From Paralithodes platypus (taxonomy: Eukaryota; Arthropoda; Malacostraca; Decapoda; Lithodidae): a stretch of DNA of 64,000 nt. The translations under genes and the position numbers were made by a program. Numbering within the stretch: position 1 is the first letter of the stretch; the number at the start of each line of letters is the position of its first letter. Where the stretch lies: assembly GCA_032716605.1 (NCBI GenBank), contig CM064569.1, positions 7,410,713-7,474,712 of the forward strand, read 5' to 3'. The notes beneath the pieces are model-generated. The model was not told where the DNA came from. It ran no database searches and saw nothing but the letters and a program-made list of their open reading frames with translations. Shown here in pieces: positions 32,521 to 43,858 of this stretch.

Positions 32521-33440
32521 CCACCCTCAACACCACACCATCACCTCCATTACACTCTCTCCACCCCCACTACCAATACAACCTCCTCTTCCACCATCAC
32601 AACACCACCAATACAGTCTCTCCACCTTCACCACCATCACACCAACACAACTCCACCACAACCCTTTCACAACCCCAGTTCCACCACCACCACCACCAAC
32701 GACAACAGCAACACACCAACAACCACACTCCTCTCTCCACCAACACACCAGCAACCGTGGTGATGGGCTGGTCTATCAGAGTGAGAACTGAGCGATCTCT
32801 GCCATACCCATAGCTTACTCTGACTGTTCCTTTTACTTATATATTTTCTAGATCTCAAGTGACGGCGCCTCTTCCGTGGATTGACCTCCCAATCTACCAA
32901 GATTGGAAGCCAAAGCGTCACATTTTTCCTTTGCCCCTCAACTTTCTCTTCATAATTGCTGAGGGGCACAGGGCCCTGGGTGGGTCTTTGGTTTCCCGGG
33001 CGTTTCTGCACCCTCCTTAGCTCCCAGCCATGGAGTGGCTTCGGTCACCCAGGCTTTATTGTGGTCGGCAGGGAGGGTTCTGTGGGGGTGCTCGGTTATG
33101 GCCTTGGCCTTCAACGGGGCCTTGGGGCTGTTCGGCCAGGCAGCTTGGGGACCAACAACAACAACAACAACACACCAGCAACCACACGCCTCTCTTCACC
33201 AATTCACCACCATCATCAACAACCACACCCCTATCTCCACCAACACACCATTACCACACCCCTCTCTCCACCAAAACACCACCACCACCAACAACAACAA
33301 CAATAACAACACCAACAATCACACCCCTATCTCTACCAACGCACCACCACCACCACCAATACACCATCAACACACCAACCACCACACCCTTCTCTCCACC
33401 AACTCACCACCACCACCCTCACCACCAATATCGTGACTAA
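32521..33440. repeat. CCACCA/ACAACA minisatellite split by a SINE
   Basis: ACC- and CAA-rich repeat with recurring CTCTCTCCACCAACACACC words. It is interrupted by the retroposon at 32757..33168. Confidence 0.88.
32757..33168 (+). mobile_element. SINE-like retroposon L, copy 1, with target duplication
   Basis: Flanked by exact 15-bp direct repeats AACACACCAGCAACC (32742..32756 and 33169..33183). Head GTGGTGATGGGCTGG, body with CTTACTCTGACTGTTCC and GGGCACAGGGCCCTGGGTGG, tail of CAA repeats. The gene or RNA it derives from was not recognised. Copy 2 is at 46466..46903. Confidence 0.88.
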
Positions 33441-33806
33441 GAGAAAATTGGATCGTTTTTCATAGTCAGCCCGAGCACCACTTTTTCCCCCACATGACGG
33501 AGCCTCACGGTATGCAAGTGGGCAGGAAGCAAAGTGGTACCAGATTGTTGGATTGTATTAACGTTGGATTGCACTTTGATCATGGGGTCTAGTGATTTAT
33601 TAAGCTTTAGTTTAACTGACATATGTACAATTTCTTCTATTCCCACGCAGTATATTTTATAGGTGTATGAAGGACACAATAGACATAGCTTCCTGTAGCA
33701 AGTGCCCCCCCTCCCCGATTCACTATAATTTGTGGACAACTTATTTACATGACTCTCTACTTCAGATCTCGTTCACAGCAATAACGGAATATCGTTCATC
33801 TCGAAC
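33441..33806. other. Intron sequence with inverted repeat M copy
   Basis: Within 33651..33724 the minus strand matches the dispersed repeat M (GGCACTTGCTACAGG, then TCCTTCATACACC). The remainder is featureless. Confidence 0.4.
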
Positions 33807-33898
33807 GCTACTCTGTTCATAGCATGCTATGTTTAACGCTACTCTGTTCATAGCATGCTATGTTTAACGCTACTCTGTTCATAGCATGCTATGTTTAA
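33807..33898. repeat. 31-bp perfect tandem triplicate
   Basis: AACGCTACTCTGTTCATAGC then ATGCTATGTTT, three identical copies containing the palindrome AGCATGCT. Confidence 0.95.
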
Positions 33899-33959
33899 CT
33901 TATTAATTGTTGAATTATTGATTTAATCGAACACGAACATTGATTATTGTATTTGCATC

Positions 33960-34149
33960 ACTAAAGGCGATGTCACACGAGCGCATTTTGGAGCCAATTT
34001 TTAGGGCAATTACGGGCTGGAAACTTCACAATTAAAGTATATCAGAATGCAGGTACTTCACGAAATCTACCCTCAGTCAAGTTTCAGATACCAATAAAAA
34101 AGTATCCCAAAATATTACCAGAAAAATCTTGCTCATCGAAAATGACCGA
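33960..34149. mobile_element. Possible family F relative
   Basis: GGCGATGTCACACGAGCGCA resembles the end of element F (56785..56983); a matching right end is not clear. Confidence 0.3.
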
Positions 34150-34425
34150 AAAAGCGCTTTGTATACCGTATGTATGTGTGTATTATTTTATTATTAAGTT
34201 TCCTCCCTAGAAAGATTGCCCAGGCCGAACGCCGATTCCTTCTAAAATTACAGGCTCGCTTACGCTCGCCAGGAAAAAATCGACACTTAAATGGCACGAA
34301 AGGTCTTAATATTGACGAAGAAATTGGGTGAAAGGTCTCAAAATCGCCCAACTAATGAAACAACCGTCTTAATATCTCAAAACTACTATGCTAAACATGA
34401 GGGAGAAGGGGTTCCAGAAAAAGCG

Positions 34426-34426
<1 letters not shown>
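34150..34426 (-). mobile_element. TTAA family B element, truncated
   Basis: Inverted core: AGTTTCCTCCCTAG, GGCTCGCTTACGCTCGCCAG, AAATGGCACGAAAGGTCTTA and AAACATGAGGGAGAAGGGG. Flanked by AAAAAGCGCT on both sides instead of the normal termini. Confidence 0.65.
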
Positions 34427-34474
<48 letters not shown>

Positions 34475-34475
34475 C

Positions 34476-34509
<34 letters not shown>

Positions 34510-34536
34510 GGTATATATATATAAATAGATAATTGT
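34427..34536. repeat. (TA)n with two CCGG centres
   Basis: TA tract punctuated by TATACCCGGTATAT and TATACCGGTATAT. Confidence 0.9.
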
Positions 34537-34687
34537 AGACAATATATACAGCCCTAAACTACTCTTTTAGTCGTTTGTCTGGTTTTTTTTCAGAATCTAA
34601 TTGTTAGCTAAATATTTTGTTAAAAATAACATAAATACAAGCATTGTTTACAGAAACTGTACATACTGTATATACAGCATAAATATA

Positions 34688-34689
<2 letters not shown>

Positions 34690-34725
<36 letters not shown>

Positions 34726-34755
34726 TAATAAAAGGTTAACACAATAGCCAATGGG

Positions 34756-34821
<66 letters not shown>

Positions 34822-35250
34822 TGTGCGTGATGGAAAAAGCAAAGAGCCTGACGAAGATTAATGCAAATGTATGCAGGAAATGTTGGGTATGTTAGAGTGT
34901 GTGTTTGTGTGTGTGTGAGTGAGTGAGTCAGTGTGTGTTTGTGTCTGTGTGTGTGTATGTGTGTGTATGTGAGAGAGAGTGTGTGAGTCAGTGTCTGTGT
35001 GTATGTCTGTGTGATTCAGTGTGTGTGTGTGTATGGGTGTGTGTTAGAAAGAGTGTATGTATATGTATAAGTGAGCCAGTGTGTGTGTGGTGGTGTGTGT
35101 GTGGTTGTGGATGAGTGTGTGTGATGGTGTGTGTGTGTGTGGTTATGGATGAGTGTGTGTGTGGGGTTGTGGATTAGTGTGTGTGGTGGTGTGTGTATAA
35201 GCTAGTCAGTGTGTATATGTGGGTGTGTGTACGTATGTGTAAGTCTGTTG
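34690..35250. repeat. (TA)n, (GA)n and GT-rich minisatellite cluster
   Basis: TA at 34690..34721, GA at 34762..34817, then about 350 bp of GT-rich sequence with repeats such as GTGTGAGTCAGTGT and GGATGAGTGTGTGTG. No gene. Confidence 0.85.
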
Positions 35251-35298
35251 AGTGAATCGGTGTATACAAATAGAACACAAATAATAACTATCCTATCC

Positions 35299-35332
35299 GT
35301 TTAATAAGGGAGGATGGGCGTATATATTTGCG
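35299..35332 (-). mobile_element. Terminal fragment of a family B element
   Basis: TTAATAAGGGAGGATGGGCG then TATATATTTGCG, the end of an inverted B copy, immediately before the AGGTCA array. Confidence 0.5.
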
Positions 35333-37446
35333 TATAAACCGGTTTTTATCTATTTATCAACTCTGCGAAGCAGAGTGGTATCGCGCACACAGATCCCGCC
35401 CGTATACTGTACACCACCAGCCAGCCTGTTTGTTGTCGTCGTCGTCCGTCTGTCTGTCTGCCTGGAAACTCCTCCTAGACCGTTCGATGGATTTTCACCA
35501 AATTTCACAGGCATATCCATTTGGTCAATTCAAAGGTCAGTCAAAAAGAAATATTCCATCTAACTTAACGGTTAAGGTCAAAGGTCAAGGTTAAAAATAA
35601 TGTCAATATTTCATATTTTTTAGTTCTTACTCAAATGTCTTTATTTTCACTATACAAGTTATTGGTAACCTATATATCGTGTTGACCAAATTTTAGGTAA
35701 ATATTCAAAAGGGTAAGGTCAAAGGTCAAGGTCAAAGGTCAAAATAGGTTTCTCACTAGTATTTCTTATACTAATTGTTAGAGTCTCACTAGGTTTACCA
35801 TGTATATTCGGAATACCTAGGCCAAGGTCATACAAGAAACTATACAATTCCATATGAAAGGTCAAGGTCACAGGTCAAGGTCAAATAAAATATCAATATG
35901 CTATTTTCTTTAATTTTCATGCAACTTCACAAAATTTGGTGAGATAGTTGCACTTTAAATGCAAAGGAAAATAATACATTTGGATGCACATATCATAAAG
36001 GTCAAGATAAAGGTCAAAGGTCAAGGTCAACTATTCTATTAATATATATGAAACTAACTGATGGGTTTTAATGAAATTATGCATGCTTATTTGATTTTCC
36101 GGGGCAATGTCAATAAATACAAAACAAATACTCTTACAAGAAGGTCCAGGTCATAGGTCAAGGTCAAAGGTCACCTTTTACTATTTATTTTACTTTTTAC
36201 TCAGATGTCTTCATTTTCACTATACAAGTTACTGGTAACCTTGATATCGTATTGCCCAAATTTTAGATAAATATTCTAAAGGGTAAGGTCAAAGATCAAG
36301 GTCAAATGTCAAAATAGGTTTTCTACTAGTATTTCTTATACCAACTGTTAGATTCTCACTAGGCATACCATGTATATTCGGAATGCCTAGGCCAAGGTCA
36401 TGCAAGAAACTATACAATTCCATATGAAAGGTCAAGGTCACAGGTCAAGGTCAAATAAAAGGTCAATATGCTGTTTTCTTTACTTTTCATGGAAACTTCA
36501 CAAAATTTGGTGCGATAGTTGCACATTAAGTGAAAAGGAAAATAATAAATGTTGAGACATATAAAGGTCGAGATAAAGGTCAAAGGTCAAGGTCAACTAT
36601 TCTATTGATAGCCTATATATGAAACTAACTAATGGGTTTTAATGAAATTACGCATGCTTATTTGATTTTCATGGGCAATGTCATTGTAAAGAAAACTGTA
36701 CTCTTACATAAAGGTCAAGGTCACAGGTCAAGGTCAAAGGTCAACCTTTATTAATTATTAAAAAACATTACTCAAATTTTGGAAAACTGGCTGTTACTTA
36801 AATATTATATATATCAAATTTCACATAAATGTTGTACTAGTTAAGGTCAGAAGTCAAGGTCAAAACATGAGTATTTGTCATTTTCCCTAAACTCCTCCTA
36901 GACTGTTTAATGTATTGTCACCAAATTTTACAAGCAAATTCAGTTGGCCAATGCGACGACCATCCAAATATATGTATTTTATCTTAAGTCAAAGGTCAAA
37001 GGTCAAAGTCACAATATATGATCACTATTTGTAATTAATAAGTTTTTATGCGAATTACACCATAGTCATAATGGTAGTAAATACAAACATTGCTGTTAAG
37101 CTAACTAAATCCTCGATAAGAGATTATAAGATCGAAGGTCAAGGTCAAAGGTCGAAATATGATTTTTACTAGTATTTCCTTTTTAATGTAAGATTCTCAT
37201 TAGGCATATCATGCATATTCGGAATGCCTAGACCAAGGTCATACAAGAATAAACATAATTCCATTTGATAGGTCAAGGTAACAGGTCAACGTCAAATATA
37301 AGATCAATATGCTAATTTCTTTACTATTCATGTAAATTTCACAAACTTCGTTTAGACAGTTGTGCTTTAAGGGAAAATAAAATTTTTAAATTTTCAGACA
37401 TCATGAAGGTCAAGATGAAGATCAAAGGTCAAGGTCAACTATTCTT

Positions 37447-37892
37447 TTAACCCGTACAGCCCCAGCGACGCGCCTGACGCGTCGGCGATGTATGTAACGC
37501 ACAGCCCCAGAGACGCGCCTGGCGCGTCACCCTAATTGCGCCGACCGTAACCTCAGGTGTAGCCACTCAAGAGGGCTCAGATTTGTATGGGAACTGTGTA
37601 CGTATCCCACGCAACTGTGCCGATGGTTGAAAACTCTCAAAGTCCACGTGCGTGCGCGTGAGCGCGCAATAACCTGTTTTTTTGGGGTAATTGCCTTCAA
37701 TTTTTTACTCTTGTAAAATACTTTTTCGGGGGCTCTGTAGGACCATTCTTTAAGCTTTTTGAGCGGTTTTTCGTGGTTTTTCCTTCATTCCTAACCCATT
37801 CGCTATTGTTTCTGGAATTAATCAATTTTTTGAAAACCGGCCGAGTTCTGGTGAACAAACATTACAAAACTAGCCGGGGCTGGACGGGTTAA
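37447..37892. mobile_element. Element I, TTAA-bounded, in the AGGTCA array
   Basis: Begins TTAACCCGTACAGCCCC and ends GGGGCTGGACGGGTTAA, 17-bp imperfect inverted ends. The left part has tandem GACGCGCCTGACGCGTC-like palindromes. The equivalent site in a sister unit (near 36030) reads CTATTCTATTAATATA with one TTAA, showing precise insertion. Confidence 0.82.
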
Positions 37893-38195
37893 TACCTCTG
37901 AAACTAACTAATGCTCTTTAATGAAATTTGACACATTTATTTGATTTTCTAGGGTTACATAAAAGCAAACAAAAATGTGATTCTACATAAAGGTCAAGGT
38001 CACAGGCCAAGGTCAAAAGTTAACCTTCATCAAAAAAAAATACTCAATTTTTGATAAGCTTATGACTTTTAGTTTCATTTTACTTAGATAACATATATTT
38101 CAATCATATATATACTATAATACTTAAGGTTAAAGGTCAAGGTCAAAGAACAAAAGAACAGCGTTAATAATTTTGTTAAACTCTTCCTAGACTTT

Positions 38196-38407
38196 TTAAC
38201 CCTTTGTGTACCGGTGACGTCTTTTTTATTGTATTCTAGCTATAATATGACGATTTTGTGGAGCTTACGAAGGGTCTGTGGTAGTAAAATGGGTTAATTA
38301 AGATAGTTGAAAGCCTGCTAATTTTATGGAGGCCCTTCATGAACTAAATAAAATCATCTTAATATCCAGTATGAAATGAAACCGACAGAACAATACTGAA
38401 CGGGTTA
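38196..38407. mobile_element. TTAA family D foldback in the AGGTCA array
   Basis: Begins TTAACCCTTTGTGTACCGG and ends ATACTGAACGGGTTAC. The empty site in a sister unit (near 36900) is GACTGTTTAATGTATTGTCA. Confidence 0.8.
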
Positions 38408-38649
38408 CGAATCGTCACAAAATTTTGCTGGCAAATTCGGTAGGTCAATGCAACGCTTGTCCAAATTTTGTGTTTTTGTTATTCAAAGGTCAAGGTTAAT
38501 GGTGAAGGTCACATATTCTGGTCACTATTTCTTTCTTATATATATTCTAAATTTGAATTACACCATATTCAAAAGGCTACAAAATAGTGTTACGCTGACC
38601 TTATTATAAATAAATATTCCAATGGTTAGGATTCAATGTGATCATATAT

Positions 38650-38668
38650 ATACTGTATATATATACTG

Positions 38669-38700
<32 letters not shown>
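38650..38700. repeat. (TA)n with ACTGTATA
   Basis: TA tract between the array and the tRNA-like palindrome. Confidence 0.85.
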
Positions 38701-38701
<1 letters not shown>

Positions 38702-38862
38702 TCCCAGGCGAACATGAACCACCAACAGTCAGGACGAGTGTCTATGCTTTAATACACTACACAAAAGTATCCTCTATCACGATGCGGTATAGTGGATAAA
38801 AGTATGGGCACTTGTTCTGACTGTCGGTGTTTTAAGTCTGGCTGTGAGTATAAAAACATTTA
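38700..38862. repeat. tRNA-like inverted pair
   Basis: ACCAACAGTCAGGACGAGTG on the left pairs with CACTTGTTCTGACTGTCGGT on the right. The right half has GCGGTATAGTGGATAAAAG, A-box-like. Related to 26226..26342. Confidence 0.5.
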
Positions 38863-39018
38863 ATATATATACAGTATATATACTGTATATATCCCGAGTT
38901 TGCCTATGAGATTCAATACTACTTACAGAATTCTAGGTCGCAGAGTTGCGTATGCATTTTATTTTATTTTTTATTTTTTGGTAATGCGAAAACTGCACAC
39001 CTACTTTATTATATTGTC

Positions 39019-39219
39019 TTAGTTTCCTCCCTAAATCTCCATCAAGCTTAAAAGAACATCCCCAAGATCCCCATTCTGGATAAATTTGTACATTTTCGGT
39101 AGACAAATATCAACAAAGAAAGGTAGCGAAAAGTCGTAAAATCTTCAAACTAATGGGCCCAACGTCTAAATATTTGAACACTAATGGGGCTAAACATGAG
39201 GGAGAAGGGAGAAATATAC
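39019..39219 (-). mobile_element. TTAA family B element, partial
   Basis: Contains TTAGTTTCCTCCCTAAATC, CCATCAAGCTTAAAAGAAC, AAACTAATGGGCCCAACGTC and AAACATGAGGGAGAAGGG; termini missing. Confidence 0.65.
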
Positions 39220-39247
39220 TGTATATATACTAAGGCTTACACTGTAG

Positions 39248-39832
39248 TTAACCTCTTCTGTACCGGCGACATATCTATTTAATTTGATTCTAGCTATATT
39301 TGGACGATTGTGTGCAGCTTAAGAAAGATCTATGTCAGTAAAAGGGTTAAGTGAGATAGTCCGAAGCCTGTTAGTTGCTGGAGGGCCTTTATACACTGAA
39401 TAAAATCTTCTAATAGTAGCCTTAAGGGGGGTCACCTGTTTTTTTCTCTTTCTCTCCTTTTCTATCTGTCTCTGGCTTGTATCCATTCAGCCTCATTCAG
39501 CCAACTGTTATAAGACGTTTATCCCCATCCAAGTGTCGATTTCTTCCTGGCGAGCGATACCAAGCCAGTATTGTATGGAGAAATCCGGCTTCGCCGGAGA
39601 AATTTTTCTATCGAAAAATGTACAAATTTAGCTTGCTGTCAAAACAAAAATATATATATGCTGGCACGCTACCGCTCGCCAGGAAAATATTGACACCTGG
39701 ATGGGGTAAACGTCTTAAAACAGTAGGCTGAATGGGGCCGAATGGATACAAGCCAAAGAGAGGGAGAGAAAAAATGCGGGGTGGGCCCCCTTAATATAAC
39801 TAAAAAGAAGACGCCAATACAGAAGGGGTTAA
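39248..39832. mobile_element. Family D foldback split by a family A insertion
   Basis: The D left part is 39248..39425 (TTAACCTCTTCTGTACCGG onward) and its right end 39791..39832 ends ACAGAAGGGGTTAA. The A copy sits at the internal TTAA between them. Confidence 0.85.
39422..39794. mobile_element. TTAA family A element nested in family D
   Basis: Begins TTAAGGGGGGTCACCTG and ends GGTGGGCCCCCTTAA, with both arms intact. Target TTAA is duplicated on either side inside the host D element. Confidence 0.85.
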
Positions 39833-39909
39833 GACGCCCTGCCACACGGGAAAGAAAGGATCCAGGCTTGAAGGTCAGAGGAACAGACACACTATTTTGG
39901 GGCTGCCTG

Positions 39910-39948
39910 GAGAATGAGAGAGAGAGAGAGAGAGATATAGAGAGAGTG

Positions 39949-39989
<41 letters not shown>

Positions 39990-40314
39990 TTAATTTAACG
40001 TTGCTGTTCGCTTGTCAGTGAGTAATTCGATATACATCATGTCCTCTTGTTTAGGTAGTGAACAGAGAGAGAGACAGAGTGAGAGTGAGTGAGTGAGTGA
40101 GTGAGTGAGAGAGTGATAGAGAGTGAGAGTGAGTGAGTGAGTGAGTGAGTGAGAGAGTGATAGAGAGAGTGAGAGTGAGTGAGTGAGTGAGTGAGTGAGT
40201 GAGAGAGTGATAGAGTGAGAGTGGACATTTGTGTTTCTTTAGGTGTGAGTGAGTAATCGTATAACAAGGCGTATTGCTAATAATGTAGATAGAAATTCGT
40301 ACGAGATAAAAAAT

Positions 40315-40388
<74 letters not shown>

Positions 40389-40525
40389 GTGATGAGTGTG
40401 AGTGAAAAATTAATGGAGTGTTGTTGTTCGACTTGTCAGTGAGTGATTGTATACATCGTGTTGTCATTAATAGATAGTTGAGAGAGAGGGAGAGAGAGAG
40501 AGAGAGTGAAAGAGAGAGTGAAAAA

Positions 40526-40586
<61 letters not shown>

Positions 40587-40677
40587 AAAAGTACATGAGT
40601 GTTTACCAATGTGTGATTGATGTATCGTGTTCCTTGTAAACAGTACTCCATATGAAATAGATCGAGATAAATAGATA

Positions 40678-40743
<66 letters not shown>

Positions 40744-41179
40744 TGAGTGAAAGATTGATTGACTGTTGCTTGCTTGTGTGGAAGTGAATAATCAAGCATA
40801 AAACATTATGTTCTCGTGCATAGACATTTGAATACAGAGAGAGGGAGAGAGGGTGTGAGTGAGTGAGTGAGAGGAGTGGGTGAGTGAGAGTGAGAGTGAA
40901 AGATTAAATACGTTTTTTTTGTCTGAGTGAGTAATTGCGCATATTCTCATTTACAGGTAGTTGAGAGAGAGAGAGAGAAAAAGAGAGAGGGGGGGGGGGA
41001 GTGAGTGAGAGAGAGAGAGAGGGGGGAAAGAATAAATACGTTGTTTCGCTTGTCTTAGTGAGTAATTGTTCATATCCTCATTTAAAGGTAGTTGTGAGAG
41101 AGAGATAATACATACATAGAGTGAGTGTGTGAGTTTGTGTGTGTGACTGTGTGTATGTATGTGTGTGTGTGTGTGTGTC

Positions 41180-41214
<35 letters not shown>

Positions 41215-41313
41215 AAAAGAGAGAGAGAGAGCGAGAGCGAGAGCGAGTGAATGAGGAAGGAAAGGCCCAAATGTTAAAGGTCAGAGAAACAATCAGACTA
41301 TTTTCAGTGTAGT

Positions 41314-41357
<44 letters not shown>

Positions 41358-41454
41358 CGAGAGGGAGTGCCAGTGAGTGAGAGGGTGAGCGAGTGAGTGA
41401 GAGAGAGAGAGCGCGAGAGGGAGTGCCACTGAGTGAGAGGGTGAGTGAGTGAGT

Positions 41455-41506
<52 letters not shown>

Positions 41507-41530
41507 GAGGGTAGTAGCAAGAAGGGTTGG
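39910..41530. repeat. (GA)n/(GAGT)n array with conserved spacers
   Basis: GA-rich tracts alternate with five or six copies of a spacer of about 75 bp (GTGAAAGATTAA, then CGCTTGTCAGTGAGTAATT, then AGGTAGTTGAG). A macro-unit of roughly 200-300 bp has therefore been multiplied. All frames over it are Ser-Leu or Arg-Glu artefacts. Confidence 0.88.
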
Positions 41531-41869
41531 ATGGGGGAGGCCCGATTATAAATTTGGATCTTTTTATTTCTTTTCTTTTCTCTCTCTGGATAATAATAAC
41601 TAGGTAGGGTTCCACATGCAGAAGAATAGGGCACGCAAGGCCATACTTCCTCCTACAGTGGCTTGTACAAGTTCGTGTACCTCTTTATGTTTGTGTAAGG
41701 AGAGGCTTGGGGTATGTTTGTAAGTGTCATATATTTTACATTTAAGAATAAAGGGGAAGGTTGCAATGATAAATCGGTTTTCACACGCTCACCTACATAC
41801 TCACGCACACACACACAAACACACTCTGTTTCGCTCCCATAGTTTGAAGATATTAAGATCTATCTATCT

Positions 41870-43858
41870 ACCTATTGCCTGACGACGTGATCCCCGAAGG
41901 GGTGGCCACGAACGAACCGCCCCCATGCACCTCTGTCCCCAGTCAGTCGACGCCCCTCCTCCCAACCAGCACCGCCTTCATCCATATACTTCCTCACTCC
42001 ATCCTTCCACCTTTCGTTCGGTCTACCTCTCCCTCTCTGTCCTTCCACCTCGCTCTCATACACCCTCTTAGTCATTTTCTCGCTTTCCATACATTCCATA
42101 TGGCCGAACCATCTCAAGTTGTTCTTTGTCACACTTTCCAGCACATCTACCTCCACACCACACCTCCTTCTTACTTCCTCATTCGTCTGTCTATCCCTCC
42201 ATGTAACTCCGCACGCACTTCTTAAGTAGCCTAACTCATTTCCGCCGCTCTCACTCTTGGTCTGAGTCTATTCTCGAACGTCCATGCTTCGCTTCCGTAA
42301 GTCAGTGTCGGCATTACCACACTGTCATGCAAGGACTTCTTTACTTCCATACAGACCACCCTATTTTTTGTTACTGCTTTCAGCGTTCCTATAACCCTCT
42401 TCCCCTGTTGCACCCTCTCCCGCACTTCTTCATCCATAGTCCCATCTTTACTCAACACACTTCCCAGATACTTAAATGAGCTGACAATCTCCATAGCCTG
42501 ACCGTTCAAGTTCGCCTCACACTCTGTGGCTTCACCCCTCTCGAAGACCATAACCTTGCCCATCCCCGCATATACCTTCAAATTCCGTTTTTCGAACACT
42601 GTTCCAAACTCATTTACCAGACCCTACAACTCCCATTCATTATCGCTCATCAGAAGTGTATCGCCAGCAAACAGCAGTATAGGTAGCTTCCACTCATTTC
42701 CCTCCCTTATTAGCGATACACCAACATCCACTGCTCTTCCCTGTATCTCTTTCATGACTCCATCCATATATACAGTAAACAACCACGGAGACATCATATA
42801 CCCCTGTTTCAACCCAACATTCAGGTCAAAGAACTCATTCTGCTCATTCTCCACACGTCCTGCCACCTTTGCACCCTCATAGATGCTCTTCACTGCTTTC
42901 AGCAACTTGCCATCTACTCCGTATATTCTAAGTACTTTCCACATGCCTTCTCTATCCACTCTGTCATAGGCCTTCTCCAAGTCCATAAAGGCAACATACA
43001 CCTTTTTTTGTTTTTCCAGATATTTCTCCACAACACAATTCTGATCTACACATCCTCTTCCCTTCCTAAAACCACCCTGCTCGTCACCTATCCATTTCTC
43101 CGTTCTCGCTCTCACTCTCTCAATCACTACCCTACTGTACACCTTCCCTACTACGTTTAGAAGACATATTCCTGATCGGTGGTTACCCGACACTCCTCTT
43201 TCCCCTTTACCCTTATATAGGGGGACTATTATGCCTGTCTTCCAGTCATCAGGTGCACTCCCCTTCTCCCATGCTAGTTTGCAAATTTTCCATACCCATT
43301 TGATCACTATCTCACCACCATACCTCAACATTTCCCCACACACTCCATATGTTCCTGGTGCTTTCCCCAACTTCACTCTTTTCATGGCTTCCCACACTTC
43401 TGACCTCCTGATCCCCAGCTCCTCCTCCACTGCTTCTCTTCTTCTCCCTCCCATACCCTATCCAATTATGTTTTCTACACTTCTGACCTCCTGATCCCCA
43501 CCTCCTCCTCCACTGCTTCTCTTCTTTTCCCTTCCATACCCCATCCAACTATGTTTTCTGGCGCTCCATTCCTTATATTTAGCAACTCGTTGAAGTACTC
43601 CCTCCATCTTTCGACTCTCTCTTGCTTCTCAGCTACCACTCGCCCATTCTTATCTTTCACATAATTACTGTTTCCCTTGCTACCTTCCTTTACTTTCTTG
43701 ACTTCTTTCCAGCACAGTTTCTTACACTCCCTCCATTTTACACTCAGATTCCTTCCAAATTCCTCACCTACTCTTCTCTTACTCTCCTTCACTACTCTCT
43801 TCACCACTCTCTTTCTCTCCACATTATTGTGGAGACACATGTCGCTTCCCCCCATTCG
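41870..43858 (-). mobile_element. RTE-like LINE, 5'-truncated, with frameshifts
   Basis: The minus-strand frames hold a reverse transcriptase: GKAPGTYGVCGEMLRYGGE, DDWKTGIIVPLYKGKGERG, GDEQGGFRKGRGCVDQNC, YVAFMDLEKAYDRVDREG, GLKQGYMMSPWLFTVYMDG and LLFAGDTLLMSD. The catalytic motif reads FAGD where FADD is expected. The C-terminal part follows in another frame (MPTLTYGSEAWT, LRWFGHMECME, DRGAWGRFVRGHPFGDH). The 3' end is an ATCT/GATA tail at 41856..41877. An 83-bp duplication breaks the frame near 43396..43561. The endonuclease part is missing. It is not expected to be active. Confidence 0.88.
43396..43561. repeat. 83-bp tandem duplication inside the LINE
   Basis: ACTTCTGACCTCCTGATCCC begins copies at 43396 and 43479, with a few differences between them. 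The period is not a multiple of three. Confidence 0.9.

Larger units (their letters stand above)
35340..38640 (+). repeat. Complex AGGTCA repeat array
   Basis: About 3.3 kb of diverged repeats, with a large unit of roughly 1.3-1.4 kb marked by AACTCCTCCTAGAC at 35465, 36889 and (as CTCTTCC) 38170. A nested duplication of about 570 bp is marked by TTTTCACTATACAAGTTA. By manual count it holds about 55 AGGTCA words, all on the plus strand, mostly as AAAGGTCAAGGTCA and AGGTCAAAGGTCA. The head (GTCTGTCTGTCTGCC, then TTCACCAAATTTCACAGGC) resembles non-autonomous Helitron 5' regions. Two TTAA elements are inserted. Confidence 0.85.

Noticed and set aside
40051..41634. Ser-Leu-rich frames of 100-180 codons
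   Set aside because: Translations of GA/CT repeats.
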